The notes beneath the pieces are model-generated. The model did not search any database. It was not told where the DNA came from and saw only the letters and a list, made by a program, of their open reading frames with translations. From contig NZ_BNAH01000001.1 of assembly GCF_014653195.1 (NCBI RefSeq), forward strand, positions 423,175 to 487,174: a stretch of 64,000 nucleotides of DNA. Reading direction: 5' to 3'. Both the position numbers and the translations under genes were made by a program. How positions within the stretch are numbered: the first letter of the stretch is position 1; each line of letters opens with the position of its first letter. The stretch comes from Thalassotalea profundi. Its GTDB lineage: Bacteria > Pseudomonadota > Gammaproteobacteria > Enterobacterales > Alteromonadaceae. Below are positions 37,620-46,145 of this stretch, in pieces.

Positions 37620-38510
37620 TTAAACGACGGTTAAAACTCGTGGCATATTCATTTTACGACTGTAAAGCATATTATCTGCACGTTCAAATAAGCTTTTTTC
37701 ATTATCGGCACGATTCATAAAGGTATAACCTAAACTACAGCCGACTTTATATTTGTGTAGTAATGCATTCTCTTGAATAGCATTTTCAATTCTACGTTCC
37801 ATTATATGTAATGATTTTTCGCTAGCATCTTCAACAATAATAGCGAATTCATCACCACCAAAGCGGAATAGACTGTCTGAGTCACGTGTACTCATACGTA
37901 AAGCATTAGCAAATTCTATGAGAACATCATCGCCAATATTGTGGCCGTAGCTATCATTTATCGCTTTAAACTTATTAAGATCTCCCACAACAATACCCAG
38001 TCGTGACTTTTGTCTATTAGCGTGATGCATAGCACGTTTCAATTGTTGATCAAAATGACGACGATTACCTAACCCCGTTAGACTATCTTCAAGGGCTATT
38101 CGTAAAGCTTTTTGATATTTTATTGCATTGTTAATGGGGTGAATTAACAACTTATGAAGCTGTGTTAAAATTTTATGGTTGGTAATACTTATAGGTGAAT
38201 TTATTGCATAGGTAAGTGTACCTAAATAACGATTATTTAATTTAAGTTCAAATATACGTTCTTTTTTACCTGCTTTACTACCCCGAGCGGCAGAACTAAT
38301 GTTGGTTTGTTTAAAGTATAACCCTGAAAAATCAACAAATTTTGCAGCTTCCATGGCAAAAATATTAAGTAAATGATCAAGTTCTAACGTAGTCTGAAGT
38401 TGCTCTGCTAACGCCAGTTTACGATAGTTATCTTTATGATCTCGCGTATCAAATAATTTAAATGCATTAAAATCAACACGGGTATTTTCGACTAAGTTTA
38501 AAGTTTGCAT
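37620..38510 (-). CDS. Diguanylate cyclase (GGDEF) with intact I-site
   Basis: Makes cyclic-di-GMP. Residues 1-130 are an unassigned, GAF-like sensory region (FAMEAAKFVDFSGLYFKQ). The GGDEF domain follows: DSLTGLGNRRHFD, VGDLNKFKAINDSYGH and FRFGGDEFAIIVED. RDSD five residues before GGDEF fits the RxxD inhibitory site, so product feedback is likely. No membrane span is present, so it is cytoplasmic. It is 296 residues and stands alone. Confidence 0.92.
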   Translation of the reverse strand: MQTLNLVENTRVDFNAFKLFDTRDHKDNYRKLALAEQLQTTLELDHLLNIFAMEAAKFVDFSGLYFKQTNISSAARGSKAGKKERIFELKLNNRYLGTLTYAINSPISITNHKILTQLHKLLIHPINNAIKYQKALRIALEDSLTGLGNRRHFDQQLKRAMHHANRQKSRLGIVVGDLNKFKAINDSYGHNIGDDVLIEFANALRMSTRDSDSLFRFGGDEFAIIVEDASEKSLHIMERRIENAIQENALLHKYKVGCSLGYTFMNRADNEKSLFERADNMLYSRKMNMPRVLTVV

Positions 38511-38879
38511 ATTGCCACCAATTAACAGGAATACACATAATAAGCAAAAATTATGCCTATTTAAAAGTTGGGGCGATTTGTAAAAAAATATAATATTTTC
38601 AATGAAATATGGTTTTTTGATTTATAGGTAAGGTATTGCCAACAAGTTGACGGCAATATCTTACCTATAAAGCGGCAAAGAAAATGTTATGAGTAAAAAT
38701 TTATTAGGTTTTATCTGAGGAAATAATCAGTACATTGCTTAAAAACAATTTTAAAATCTGACGGGCTTGATACGTGAATAACTTTTCACGCCTTAAAAAA
38801 TCACGTTATACTCATTCATATCAGTTCTTCTGTTTATGTCATTAATCTTCGTCGTCTCAATATAATTATAAGGTAAATT
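38511..38879. other. Divergent intergenic region
   Basis: About 370 bases separate the GGDEF gene and the Kef-type gene. Apart from the strong inverted repeat listed separately, the sequence is AT-rich without an ORF. It must hold promoters for both genes; none could be fixed with confidence. Confidence 0.4.
38622..38670. repeat. 19-base inverted repeat with 11-base loop
   Basis: Bases 38622-38640 pair with 38652-38670 at 19 positions, one of them a G-T pair. The repeat lies about 110 bases from the GGDEF start and 210 from the antiporter start, and no T-run follows. It could be a large hairpin in a leader RNA, an operator or the remains of a small mobile repeat. Confidence 0.7.
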
Positions 38880-40847
38880 GTGTCAGTGCATGTCGAAATT
38901 CTTGCTATTTTAATGAGTGCGGTGGTTATTGTCTGGTTATTTAGGCGATTACACTTACCCGCTATTCTTGCTTATTTAGTTGCAGGAATGTTGGTCGGCG
39001 AGCATGGCTTTGCATTTGCCCAAGAACATGTTGACTATGAACATTTTGCAGAACTTGGCATTGTTTTTTTACTATTTACCTTAGGTTTAGAATTTTCATT
39101 GCCTAAACTTATTGCGATGCGACATCTTGTGGTTACTGTGGGTAGCTTACAAGTTATTATTTCTTTAATCTTTTTCATGATTATTGCGCTAGTTACCGGG
39201 CAAAGTTTTGGTAGCTCCTTTGTTATCGGTGGAATTTTAGCTTTATCTTCTACGGCTATTGTTATAAGGCAATTAAGTGAAAGCGGTGCAATGAAACGAA
39301 AATCAGGTCAGATCTCAGTTGCCGTATTATTGTTTCAAGACGTAGCGGTAGTTCCATTATTGATTTTGATCCCTATGTTTGCTCAAAATTCAGAAACCTC
39401 TATGTTGTTAGCTTTATTAACTGCATTAGTTAAAGGGATTGTGGTTGTTTTTTTATTATTAATGTCAGGTAAATGGTTTCTTCCTCGTTTATTTAACTTA
39501 GTGGCTCAAGTACGTACTGACGAGCTATTTGTTTTAACCACTTTATTGGTCACGTTAGTTGCTTCGGCCTTAACTCAGTGGTTTGGTTTATCAATGGCTT
39601 TAGGTGCTTTTCTTGCCGGTATGATGTTAGGTGAAAGTCAGTATAAACATCAGCTTGAAGCTGATATTCGCCCTTATCGTGATATTTTATTAGGGTTATT
39701 TTTTGTTACGGTAGGAATGAAGCTTGATAGTAGCGTTTTAATAGCTTCACCTTTTAAAATTTTGGTTGTATTAATTGGCTTTATGACTGTAAAAATTATC
39801 GTGATCCGAAAGCTTGCGATTATGGCTGGTGAGCAAAATAAAGATGCTTGGGCATCAGGTATCATGTTGGCCCAAATGGGAGAGTTTGGTTTTGTACTGA
39901 TAGCTTTGGCCAATCAAATCAAGTTATTACCTGTTGATGTTGCTTCAATATTGCTTGGTGTTGGAGTTATTAGTATGGCTATAACCCCTTATATGATTAA
40001 CCATGCACGAGTTTGGGGGATATGGCTAAGTAATGAAAAAGTTGATAATCATGAAAATCTTGAACAATTACCCGCAAATAAAAAACTGAAAGATCATGTT
40101 ATTATTTGTGGTTTTGGTCGAATTGGGCAAACGGTTAGCCGTTTTTTAAAACAAGAAAATGTTGAATTTGTTGCCATTGATATTGATCCATTAAGGGTAA
40201 GTAAAGCACGTGAAGCAGGAGAAAATATTTTATTTGGTTCATCTCGTAAAAACGAGTTATTACATGCAGCTCATTTAAACAATGCTAAATTGGTGGTTAT
40301 AGCTTTCGGAGAAGATAAACAGTCTTTAGAGGTGATTCAAAAAGTACGTTCATTATCGCCTGAAGTACCCATTTTAGTCCGTACTAGAAATGATGATAAT
40401 TTAGTGGCTTTACAAGAAGCCGGTGCTGACCAAGTGGTCCCTGAAAGTTTAGAGGGCAGTTTAATGTTAGTCTCTCAAGTATTATCGTTAACTGGGGTTC
40501 CTTTTACTCGTATTTATAGGCGAGTTCAAAATGAACGTAAAAATCACTACAATCATTTACATGGATTTTATCAAGGTGAAAACACAAATTTAGGCCCAGA
40601 AGCTATTGATAGAATTGAATTTGCACATGCGATTCATTTAAATGATGACTCTTTTGCATGTGGACAATCAATAAAGTCATTAATGCTAGATCCAAGAAGA
40701 GTTGTAATTGTTTCGCTACGAAGAGAAGATGTTGAAATGGAAAACCCCGATGAAAATATTGTGTTGTGCTCGCAAGATACACTAATAGTGCGTGGTAAGC
40801 CTATAAGAGTCGAGTTGGTTGAGCGTTTTCTACAAGAAGGCCATTAA
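38880..40847 (+). CDS. Kef-type monovalent cation:proton antiporter (CPA2) with TrkA domains
   Basis: The 655-residue inner-membrane protein has about 12 spans in residues 1-385 (LPAILAYLVAGMLVGEHG, FLLFTLGLEFSLPKL, LALSSTAIVIRQLSE). A cytoplasmic TrkA-N/RCK domain follows (HVIICGFGRIGQTVSRFL, residues 403-520), then TrkA-C to the end. It resembles KefB/KefC-like potassium efflux systems, but there is no KefF/KefG partner beside it and glutathione gating is not shown. The start is GTG with AAGG upstream. Confidence 0.9.
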   Translation: MSVHVEILAILMSAVVIVWLFRRLHLPAILAYLVAGMLVGEHGFAFAQEHVDYEHFAELGIVFLLFTLGLEFSLPKLIAMRHLVVTVGSLQVIISLIFFMIIALVTGQSFGSSFVIGGILALSSTAIVIRQLSESGAMKRKSGQISVAVLLFQDVAVVPLLILIPMFAQNSETSMLLALLTALVKGIVVVFLLLMSGKWFLPRLFNLVAQVRTDELFVLTTLLVTLVASALTQWFGLSMALGAFLAGMMLGESQYKHQLEADIRPYRDILLGLFFVTVGMKLDSSVLIASPFKILVVLIGFMTVKIIVIRKLAIMAGEQNKDAWASGIMLAQMGEFGFVLIALANQIKLLPVDVASILLGVGVISMAITPYMINHARVWGIWLSNEKVDNHENLEQLPANKKLKDHVIICGFGRIGQTVSRFLKQENVEFVAIDIDPLRVSKAREAGENILFGSSRKNELLHAAHLNNAKLVVIAFGEDKQSLEVIQKVRSLSPEVPILVRTRNDDNLVALQEAGADQVVPESLEGSLMLVSQVLSLTGVPFTRIYRRVQNERKNHYNHLHGFYQGENTNLGPEAIDRIEFAHAIHLNDDSFACGQSIKSLMLDPRRVVIVSLRREDVEMENPDENIVLCSQDTLIVRGKPIRVELVERFLQEGH

Positions 40848-40879
40848 TAATGATGATAATTACCTAATTGATTTAACTA

Positions 40880-41716
40880 ATGATAGCTATTGAAAAAATG
40901 ATCGAGGATCACTACACACATGGAAACTTATTAAAAACGATTGAGTTGGCATTGAGTCAATTTGACGCCAAGACTGATAAAGAGCTACTTAGGTTCTTAT
41001 CAGCAATTGATGAGTTTCATATTGGTGGTAGCGAAGCGACGATGAACCTAATTAAACAAGCTGCATTGTCTGCTAATAGTTTATTACTAGATATTGGTTG
41101 TGGGCTTGGCGGAACTGCTAGGTATTTAGCGCGGCAGTTTGATAGCCAAGTCGTTGGTATAGACCTAACTGCTGAATATCTGAGTGTAGGGAAGATGGTT
41201 AATCAAAAGCTAAATTTAGCCTCCCAGATAAATTTAATACAGGCAAGTGCACTAAATTTACCTTTTTTAGATAATACTTTTGATGGGATTACTATGTTAC
41301 ATGTAGGTATGAATATAGCTGATAAAAAACAGCTATTTTCTGAAATTTACCGCTGTTTACGTAAAGGAGCTACTTTTTTACTTTATGATGTAATGCAAGT
41401 TAATCAAGATAAGATTATTTATCCTCTTCCTTGGGCATCAACAGTTGATAATAGTTTTGTATCTACTTTAGATACATATATACACATATTGCTAGAGCAG
41501 GGGTTTGAACACTTAAGGATAAATGATCGTCGAGAGTTCTCACTTAAATTTTTTAATGAGCAGGCAATTAAAAGAAAACAGCAAGGGAATAAACCTCAAT
41601 TGAGCTTACAAACATTATTCAAAGATAATGCAAAAATTAACTTTATTAATTTAATTAATCAAATTAACAGTAATGCATTAGCGCCCATTGAAATTATTGC
41701 TATGAAAAAAAATTAA
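40880..41716 (+). CDS. SAM-dependent class I methyltransferase
   Basis: The 278-residue protein has the Rossmann methyltransferase motif LLLDIGCGLGGTARYLA (residues 68-84), acidic post-motif VVGIDLT, and motif IV-like FDGITMLHVGMNIADK. It belongs with the Methyltransf_11/ubiE-like group; small-molecule substrates are usual. The start region lies 32 bases after the antiporter stop. Its stop overlaps the convergent patatin stop by four bases. Substrate unknown. Confidence 0.85.
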   Translation: MIAIEKMIEDHYTHGNLLKTIELALSQFDAKTDKELLRFLSAIDEFHIGGSEATMNLIKQAALSANSLLLDIGCGLGGTARYLARQFDSQVVGIDLTAEYLSVGKMVNQKLNLASQINLIQASALNLPFLDNTFDGITMLHVGMNIADKKQLFSEIYRCLRKGATFLLYDVMQVNQDKIIYPLPWASTVDNSFVSTLDTYIHILLEQGFEHLRINDRREFSLKFFNEQAIKRKQQGNKPQLSLQTLFKDNAKINFINLINQINSNALAPIEIIAMKKN

Positions 41717-42876
41717 GATTTATTATTTAAATTTAAAAATTCTCGTATTGGTATTTCTTTTTCCATAGCATCTTCAAAGCCAAGTTTTATTAAGCGTTTA
41801 CAATAAGCTTTTTCAAATAAAATATAGCTGATTAAACTCGATTCTGACTCGCTACTAATACCAATGGTGCGTAAGAGGATACGTAGTGATAAAGGCAATT
41901 CATCAAAGTGCTCTAACGCCATAGCATTAAAGTCTTGGCTAGGGTTTAAAAGCATAGAATCAATTGTTTTTAACCCTTTATTTTCTACTTTTAGTTTTTC
42001 AGGGATCAATGAAACGGTAGCATTGATTCGTTTCATTCTTTCTAAGTCACTTTGTAAGGTGTCAGAAAAAATGCCATCAAGCAGATGTCCTGCAATTGTT
42101 GCGGTAGTTGGTGGGTGCGGATTGTTCTCTTTTGCATGTAATGGCTCTGTTGGTTGATCTACACCGACAATAAATAACTTTTCACCGCCTAAATGAATTG
42201 CTGGACTTAGTGGTGATAATTGATGAATTGAACCATCACCAAAATGTTCATTTTTAATTTTAATTGAAGGGAACACTAATGGAATCGCGGCAGATGCCAT
42301 TAAATGCTCTGAATCGATCTGACAAGGCTTACCATAGCGTTTTTCTCGGTACCAAGGGGCAATACTTGATTTAGATTGATAAAAGCTAACAGAGTCTCCG
42401 CTAGTATAGCTCGATGCTGTTACTGAGATGGCAGAGAGGTAGCCTGATGTAATATTAACGTCTATTTTTTTAAAATCGACAATTTCATTAAGTAATTGCC
42501 TAAGTGGCATATTATTTAAGAAACTACGTGCTGTTTTATTGGCATAATCAGCTTGAAAGCTTGCTAATAATCCACGAGCTAAATGTCCAAACACTCTAGT
42601 AGGATCGCTATAATATATTCTACCAGTATTTAGGTTTTTCCATACCCATTCTAATTTTTTTACGGCAAGATGAAAACAAGATGCATGGCAAGCTAACGCG
42701 GTGCTATTAATAGCCCCAGCAGAAGTACCACATATTATTGGAAATGGGGTTGCGTGGTTTCTAGGTATAAATTTAGCAATAGCACTTAATACACCGACTT
42801 GATAAGCCGCTCTTGCACCACCGCCTGTTAAAACTAATGCATTTTTAGTATCTTGATAACTTGCCTTAGAAACCAT
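41713..42876 (-). CDS. Patatin-like phospholipase
   Basis: This lipid acyl hydrolase has 387 residues. The oxyanion loop is LTGGGARAAYQVG (residues 17-28), the nucleophile Ser52 is in GTSAG and the catalytic Asp214 is in FGDGSIHQ. A C-terminal extension of about 150 residues follows the catalytic core. There is no signal peptide, so it is probably cytoplasmic or membrane-associated. The substrate is unknown; relatives remodel phospholipids or storage lipids. Confidence 0.9.
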   Translation of the reverse strand: MVSKASYQDTKNALVLTGGGARAAYQVGVLSAIAKFIPRNHATPFPIICGTSAGAINSTALACHASCFHLAVKKLEWVWKNLNTGRIYYSDPTRVFGHLARGLLASFQADYANKTARSFLNNMPLRQLLNEIVDFKKIDVNITSGYLSAISVTASSYTSGDSVSFYQSKSSIAPWYREKRYGKPCQIDSEHLMASAAIPLVFPSIKIKNEHFGDGSIHQLSPLSPAIHLGGEKLFIVGVDQPTEPLHAKENNPHPPTTATIAGHLLDGIFSDTLQSDLERMKRINATVSLIPEKLKVENKGLKTIDSMLLNPSQDFNAMALEHFDELPLSLRILLRTIGISSESESSLISYILFEKAYCKRLIKLGFEDAMEKEIPIREFLNLNNKS

Positions 42877-42971
42877 ACTACTTAATTTAGACTTATTTTA
42901 TTGTTAATGCTTAAGTGTAAAGGCTTTTAAGTACTTGCTCTAGTGAATTTGTAAGAAATTTAATTTAGTTG

Positions 42972-43002
42972 AAAAAAAAGCCAGCGTTAACTGGCTTTTT
43001 TA
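42972..43002 (-). terminator. Terminator after the DUF3718-like gene
   Basis: AAAAAGCCAG (42975-42984) pairs with CTGGCTTTTT (42991-43000) with a 6-base loop. Both flanks are A/T runs, so it can act on either strand. It ends the gene at 43063 on the minus strand. Confidence 0.88.
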
Positions 43003-43062
43003 AATGACAGAAGAATTATTAACTGGTAAAACATTATTACGAATGCCTACTAGTCAATAAAA

Positions 43063-43422
43063 TTAGCTGCTAACGCGTTCGTTAGCTGCGTCTATCAATG
43101 GTTGCGATCCAGATTGAATAAGTGCCAGGTTCTCAGAAACAACACTCTTAGGTAATTTACTAATTATCATAGAGCCCGTATCAATCGCACCTGCTGTTGC
43201 AGCAAATTCTAACAAGTTTTGACCATTACACTGAATACCACTAAAAATATTACGAATTTTTAATTTATTCGTCTTTAAAAAAGAACGCATACGTTTCTTA
43301 TCGTCAGCAGCCACATATTCACAAACGCTTTGAGCGATGTTTGAAGCTTGAACCTGAGGTACGAATACCACAGACGTTAACGTTAAAGCAGTGATAGTAG
43401 AAACTAGTAATAATTTTTTCAT
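43063..43422 (-). CDS. Exported DUF3718-like protein under riboswitch control
   Basis: This is a 119-residue protein with a Sec signal (cleavage likely after VQA, residue 26). The mature part has SVCEYVAADDKKRMRSFLK and FSGIQCNGQNLLEFA, two cysteines that may pair in the periplasm. The pattern fits DUF3718, a small family of marine gammaproteobacteria with unknown function; the assignment is from memory and moderate. The striking point is its leader: a GEMM-I cyclic-di-GMP riboswitch lies 60-150 bases upstream and a terminator directly downstream, so this single gene is the controlled unit. Confidence 0.75.
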   Translation of the reverse strand: MKKLLLVSTITALTLTSVVFVPQVQASNIAQSVCEYVAADDKKRMRSFLKTNKLKIRNIFSGIQCNGQNLLEFAATAGAIDTGSMIISKLPKSVVSENLALIQSGSQPLIDAANERVSS

Positions 43423-43454
43423 TTTAATAACCTTTTAATTAATTAGAGTTAATA

Positions 43455-43471
43455 AAAGAAAAAACCACAGG
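43455..43471 (-). terminator. Riboswitch expression platform (switching terminator)
   Basis: Downstream of the aptamer the RNA reads CCTGTGGTTTTTTCTTTT. The part CCTGTGGTTTT (43461-43471) can pair with AAAACCACCGG inside the aptamer (43525-43535), ten of eleven positions, and a T-run follows. Forming the aptamer would block this helix, so ligand should favour read-through. This is inference from base pairing; the loop between the arms is long. Confidence 0.55.
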
Positions 43472-43480
43472 ATGTACCTA

Positions 43481-43570
43481 TTAACTCGGTAACTCCGCTG
43501 TCATAGATTATTAAAATCCTTAGACCGGTGGTTTTGCGTAACACGTTTTCGCGTGTCTTGCCTTTTCTTT
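43481..43570 (-). promoter_or_regulatory. GEMM-I cyclic-di-GMP riboswitch aptamer
   Basis: On the minus strand the leader carries the conserved parts of the GEMM-I aptamer in order: AAGGCAAG, then stem ACACG/CGTGT closing a GAAA tetraloop, TACGCAAAACCACCGG, the tetraloop-receptor halves CTAAG and TATGA, then CAGCGGAGTTACCG. This agrees with the V. cholerae Vc2 RNA. By alignment the ligand-contacting position equal to Vc2 G20 is G, which fits cyclic-di-GMP rather than cGAMP. It precedes an exported protein gene, a usual target class. Confidence 0.92.
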
Positions 43571-43729
43571 GTCTACTTTAGTATCGCGAATGCATAAGCT
43601 AATTGCAAATTAAATGCTAGTTTTTATTTTATTTTTAAGATTGTTTTTTGTTAAGTTGTTGAAATTAATTGTTATTTATTTTTTTTGTTTTGTGAGTATT
43701 GTATTTATGTGCATGTTTATATGTAACTA

Positions 43730-43758
43730 AAAGACTCAAGGGGCTATAGTCGCCCCTT
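43730..43758 (-). terminator. Terminator after scoB
   Basis: AAGGGGC (43738-43744) pairs with GCCCCTT (43752-43758) over 7 bases, about 35 bases past the scoB stop on the minus strand. A short CTTTT follows on that strand. Confidence 0.65.
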
Positions 43759-43791
43759 AAGTTTCAATAATGTCTTATAAAATTTAGCAGT

Positions 43792-44448
43792 TTAAAACTG
43801 CATTTCAGGTACATTATCCGGAACAATAAGCTCACCTTCGGTAAGTTTTATTATTTCTTCAATACTCACGCCGGGAGCTCGTTCAAGCAAATGAAATTTA
43901 CCTTCTTTAATTTCAATAAATGCTAAATCTGTTAATACTCTTTTTATACAGCCTTTACCAGTTAAAGGTAAGCTACAATTATTTAATAATTTTGATTCAC
44001 CATGTTTAGAGGCATGTGTCATAGTCACTATGATATTGTCAGCACCAGCAACTAAGTCCATTGCTCCACCCATACCTTTAATTAACTTTCCTGGGATCAT
44101 GTAAGAAGCAATGTTTCCATTTACATCAACTTCAAATGCCCCTAACACGGTTAAGTCAACATGCCCACCGCGGATCATGGCAAATGATTCAGCTGAATCA
44201 AAAATTGAAGCTCCGGTTGCCATAGTAACGGTTTGTTTACCTGCGTTGATTAGATCAGCATCAATTTCGTCTTCTTTTGGAAATTGCCCCATACCTAATA
44301 GACCATTTTCAGATTGCAGCATGACTTCCATGCCTTCAGGAACATAATTTGCAACTAATGTTGGAATGCCTATACCTAAATTTACGTAGTAACCATCTTG
44401 TAATTCTTGTGCGACACGTTGTGCCAATTGTTCTCTTGATAAAGCCAT
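43792..44448 (-). CDS. scoB: 3-oxoacid CoA-transferase subunit B
   Basis: Together with subunit A it moves CoA from succinyl-CoA to acetoacetate (or uses acetate), activating the acetoacetate from leucine breakdown. The 218-residue protein has NLGIGIPTLVANYVP and the catalytic glutamate in SENGLLGMG (Glu47), then GGAMDLVAGA. AGGAG precedes the ATG. It is the last gene of the liu operon and is followed by a terminator. Confidence 0.93.
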   Translation of the reverse strand: MALSREQLAQRVAQELQDGYYVNLGIGIPTLVANYVPEGMEVMLQSENGLLGMGQFPKEDEIDADLINAGKQTVTMATGASIFDSAESFAMIRGGHVDLTVLGAFEVDVNGNIASYMIPGKLIKGMGGAMDLVAGADNIIVTMTHASKHGESKLLNNCSLPLTGKGCIKRVLTDLAFIEIKEGKFHLLERAPGVSIEEIIKLTEGELIVPDNVPEMQF

Positions 44449-44472
44449 TTTTAACTCCTAAGGTTCAATTGT

Positions 44473-45174
44473 TTACTTTTGACGAACTGTACGTTGTTCA
44501 ATTCGCTTTTCAAAAGTACCTTGAATTAATCGGTCAACATAAATACCTGGTGTATGTATTTGATCTGGATCTAGTTCACCGGGCTCAACAATTTCTTCAA
44601 CTTCGACGACGGTAATTTTTCCTGCTGTTGCCGCTAAAGGATTAAAATTACGGGCTGTTTTTCTGAAAATTAAATTGCCATAACGATCTGCCTTCCATGC
44701 TTTTACTATGGAAAAATCACCTTTAATTGCTTCTTCAAGAATATAGTGACGGCCGTCAAATTCTCGTTCTTCTTTTCCTTCAGCAACAGGTGTACCGTAA
44801 CCAGTTGCTGTAAAAAAGGCTGGAATACCAGCACCACCAGCTCGCATTTTTTCTGCAAGTGTACCTTGTGGAGTTAACACAACTTCCAATTCGCCACTCA
44901 TCATTTGACGTTCAAATTCAGCATTTTCACCTACATAAGAGGCAACAATTTTACTAATTTGACGATTAGGTAATAACACGCCTAAACCAAAATCATCAAC
45001 ACCACAGTTATTTGAAACGATGGTTATACCTTTTGTGCCTTTTCGCTTAATTTCTGCAATTAAGTTTTCAGGGATCCCACATAAACCAAAACCACCTGAA
45101 ATTACGGTCATATTATCTTCTAGACCAGCCATGGCTTCTTCATAGCTTGACACTACTTTGTCAAATCCGGCCAT
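44473..45174 (-). CDS. scoA: 3-oxoacid CoA-transferase subunit A
   Basis: The 233-residue partner of ScoB has the CoA-binding glycine-rich segment [28 protein letters not shown], and [16 protein letters not shown]. It lies 24 bases before scoB and 57 bases after the HMG-CoA lyase gene, on the same strand. AAGGAG precedes the ATG. A hairpin lies in the gap to mvaB. Confidence 0.93.
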   Translation of the reverse strand: MAGFDKVVSSYEEAMAGLEDNMTVISGGFGLCGIPENLIAEIKRKGTKGITIVSNNCGVDDFGLGVLLPNRQISKIVASYVGENAEFERQMMSGELEVVLTPQGTLAEKMRAGGAGIPAFFTATGYGTPVAEGKEEREFDGRHYILEEAIKGDFSIVKAWKADRYGNLIFRKTARNFNPLAATAGKITVVEVEEIVEPGELDPDQIHTPGIYVDRLIQGTFEKRIEQRTVRQK

Positions 45175-45204
45175 TTTTTACTCCTTAGTAAAAGAAAGTG
45201 ATCT

Positions 45205-45225
45205 CCCTTTAGATGATCTAAAGGG
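45205..45225 (-). other. Intercistronic hairpin between HMG-CoA lyase and scoA genes
   Basis: CCCTTTAGA (45205-45213) pairs with TCTAAAGGG (45217-45225) over a 3-base loop. No good T-run follows on the minus strand, so it is more likely an RNA processing or stability element than a full terminator. Confidence 0.5.
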
Positions 45226-45231
45226 GGATAA

Positions 45232-46143
45232 TTATTTTTTTGCTCTATAGGCATTTGATACTTTAGAAACTGGAGGTTTTTCAAGTTTATCACTGATAAA
45301 CCAACCTGCACTGAGTAGTTTCTCTAAGTTAATACCTGTTTCTATGCCTAGGCCATTTAATAGGTAGACAACATCTTCAGTAGCTACATTACCTGAAGCG
45401 CCTTTAGCATACGGGCAACCACCTAATCCAGCAATGGCACTATCGACTACCATGATTCCAGATTGTAATGCAGTGTAAATGTTAGTTAACGCTTGTCCGT
45501 AGGTGTCATGGAAGTGAACCGCAAGCTTTTCAAGGGGAATACGTTGGCTAACTGCATGTATCATTTTTTCTACACTTGCAGCTGTACCTACGCCAATAGT
45601 GTCTCCTAAGGAAATTTCGTAACAACCCATTTTAAATAATTTTTCAGCGACAATTGCAACTTTATCAGGGGCTATATCGCCTTCATAAGGGCAACCGACC
45701 ACACAAGATACATAACCTCTTACTTTTATATTAGCTGCTTTAGCTACAGTCATAATAGGTTGAAATCGTTCAAGGCTTTCATCAATAGAACAATTTATAT
45801 TTTTTTGGCTAAAGCTTTCAGACGCAGCGCCAAAAATTGCAACTTCACTAGCATTAGCAGCCATTGCAGCTTCAAAACCCTGCATATTTGGCGTTAGAGC
45901 TGCGTAAGTAACATTGCTTAGTCTATTTAGTTTCTCGAAAACTTCGGTAGAGGTTGCCATTTGTGGCACCCATTTAGGTGATACAAAACTACCACTTTCA
46001 ATATAGCTTACACCAGCATTTGCTAATTGTTCTATTAAGGCTATTTTATCTTTAGCATTGATTAATTTTTTTTCATTTTGTAGGCCGTCTCTAGGGCCTA
46101 CTTCAACTATTTTAACTTGTTTAGGAAAAGTGATATCAGGCAT
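45232..46143 (-). CDS. liuE: Hydroxymethylglutaryl-CoA lyase
   Basis: Last step of leucine breakdown: HMG-CoA is split to acetoacetate and acetyl-CoA. The 303-residue barrel enzyme has [14 protein letters not shown] at the start, [20 protein letters not shown] for metal binding, and the lyase signature [20 protein letters not shown] with its catalytic Cys. It follows liuD by 2 bases. Confidence 0.95.
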   Translation of the reverse strand: MPDITFPKQVKIVEVGPRDGLQNEKKLINAKDKIALIEQLANAGVSYIESGSFVSPKWVPQMATSTEVFEKLNRLSNVTYAALTPNMQGFEAAMAANASEVAIFGAASESFSQKNINCSIDESLERFQPIMTVAKAANIKVRGYVSCVVGCPYEGDIAPDKVAIVAEKLFKMGCYEISLGDTIGVGTAASVEKMIHAVSQRIPLEKLAVHFHDTYGQALTNIYTALQSGIMVVDSAIAGLGGCPYAKGASGNVATEDVVYLLNGLGIETGINLEKLLSAGWFISDKLEKPPVSKVSNAYRAKK

Positions 46144-46145
46144 GG

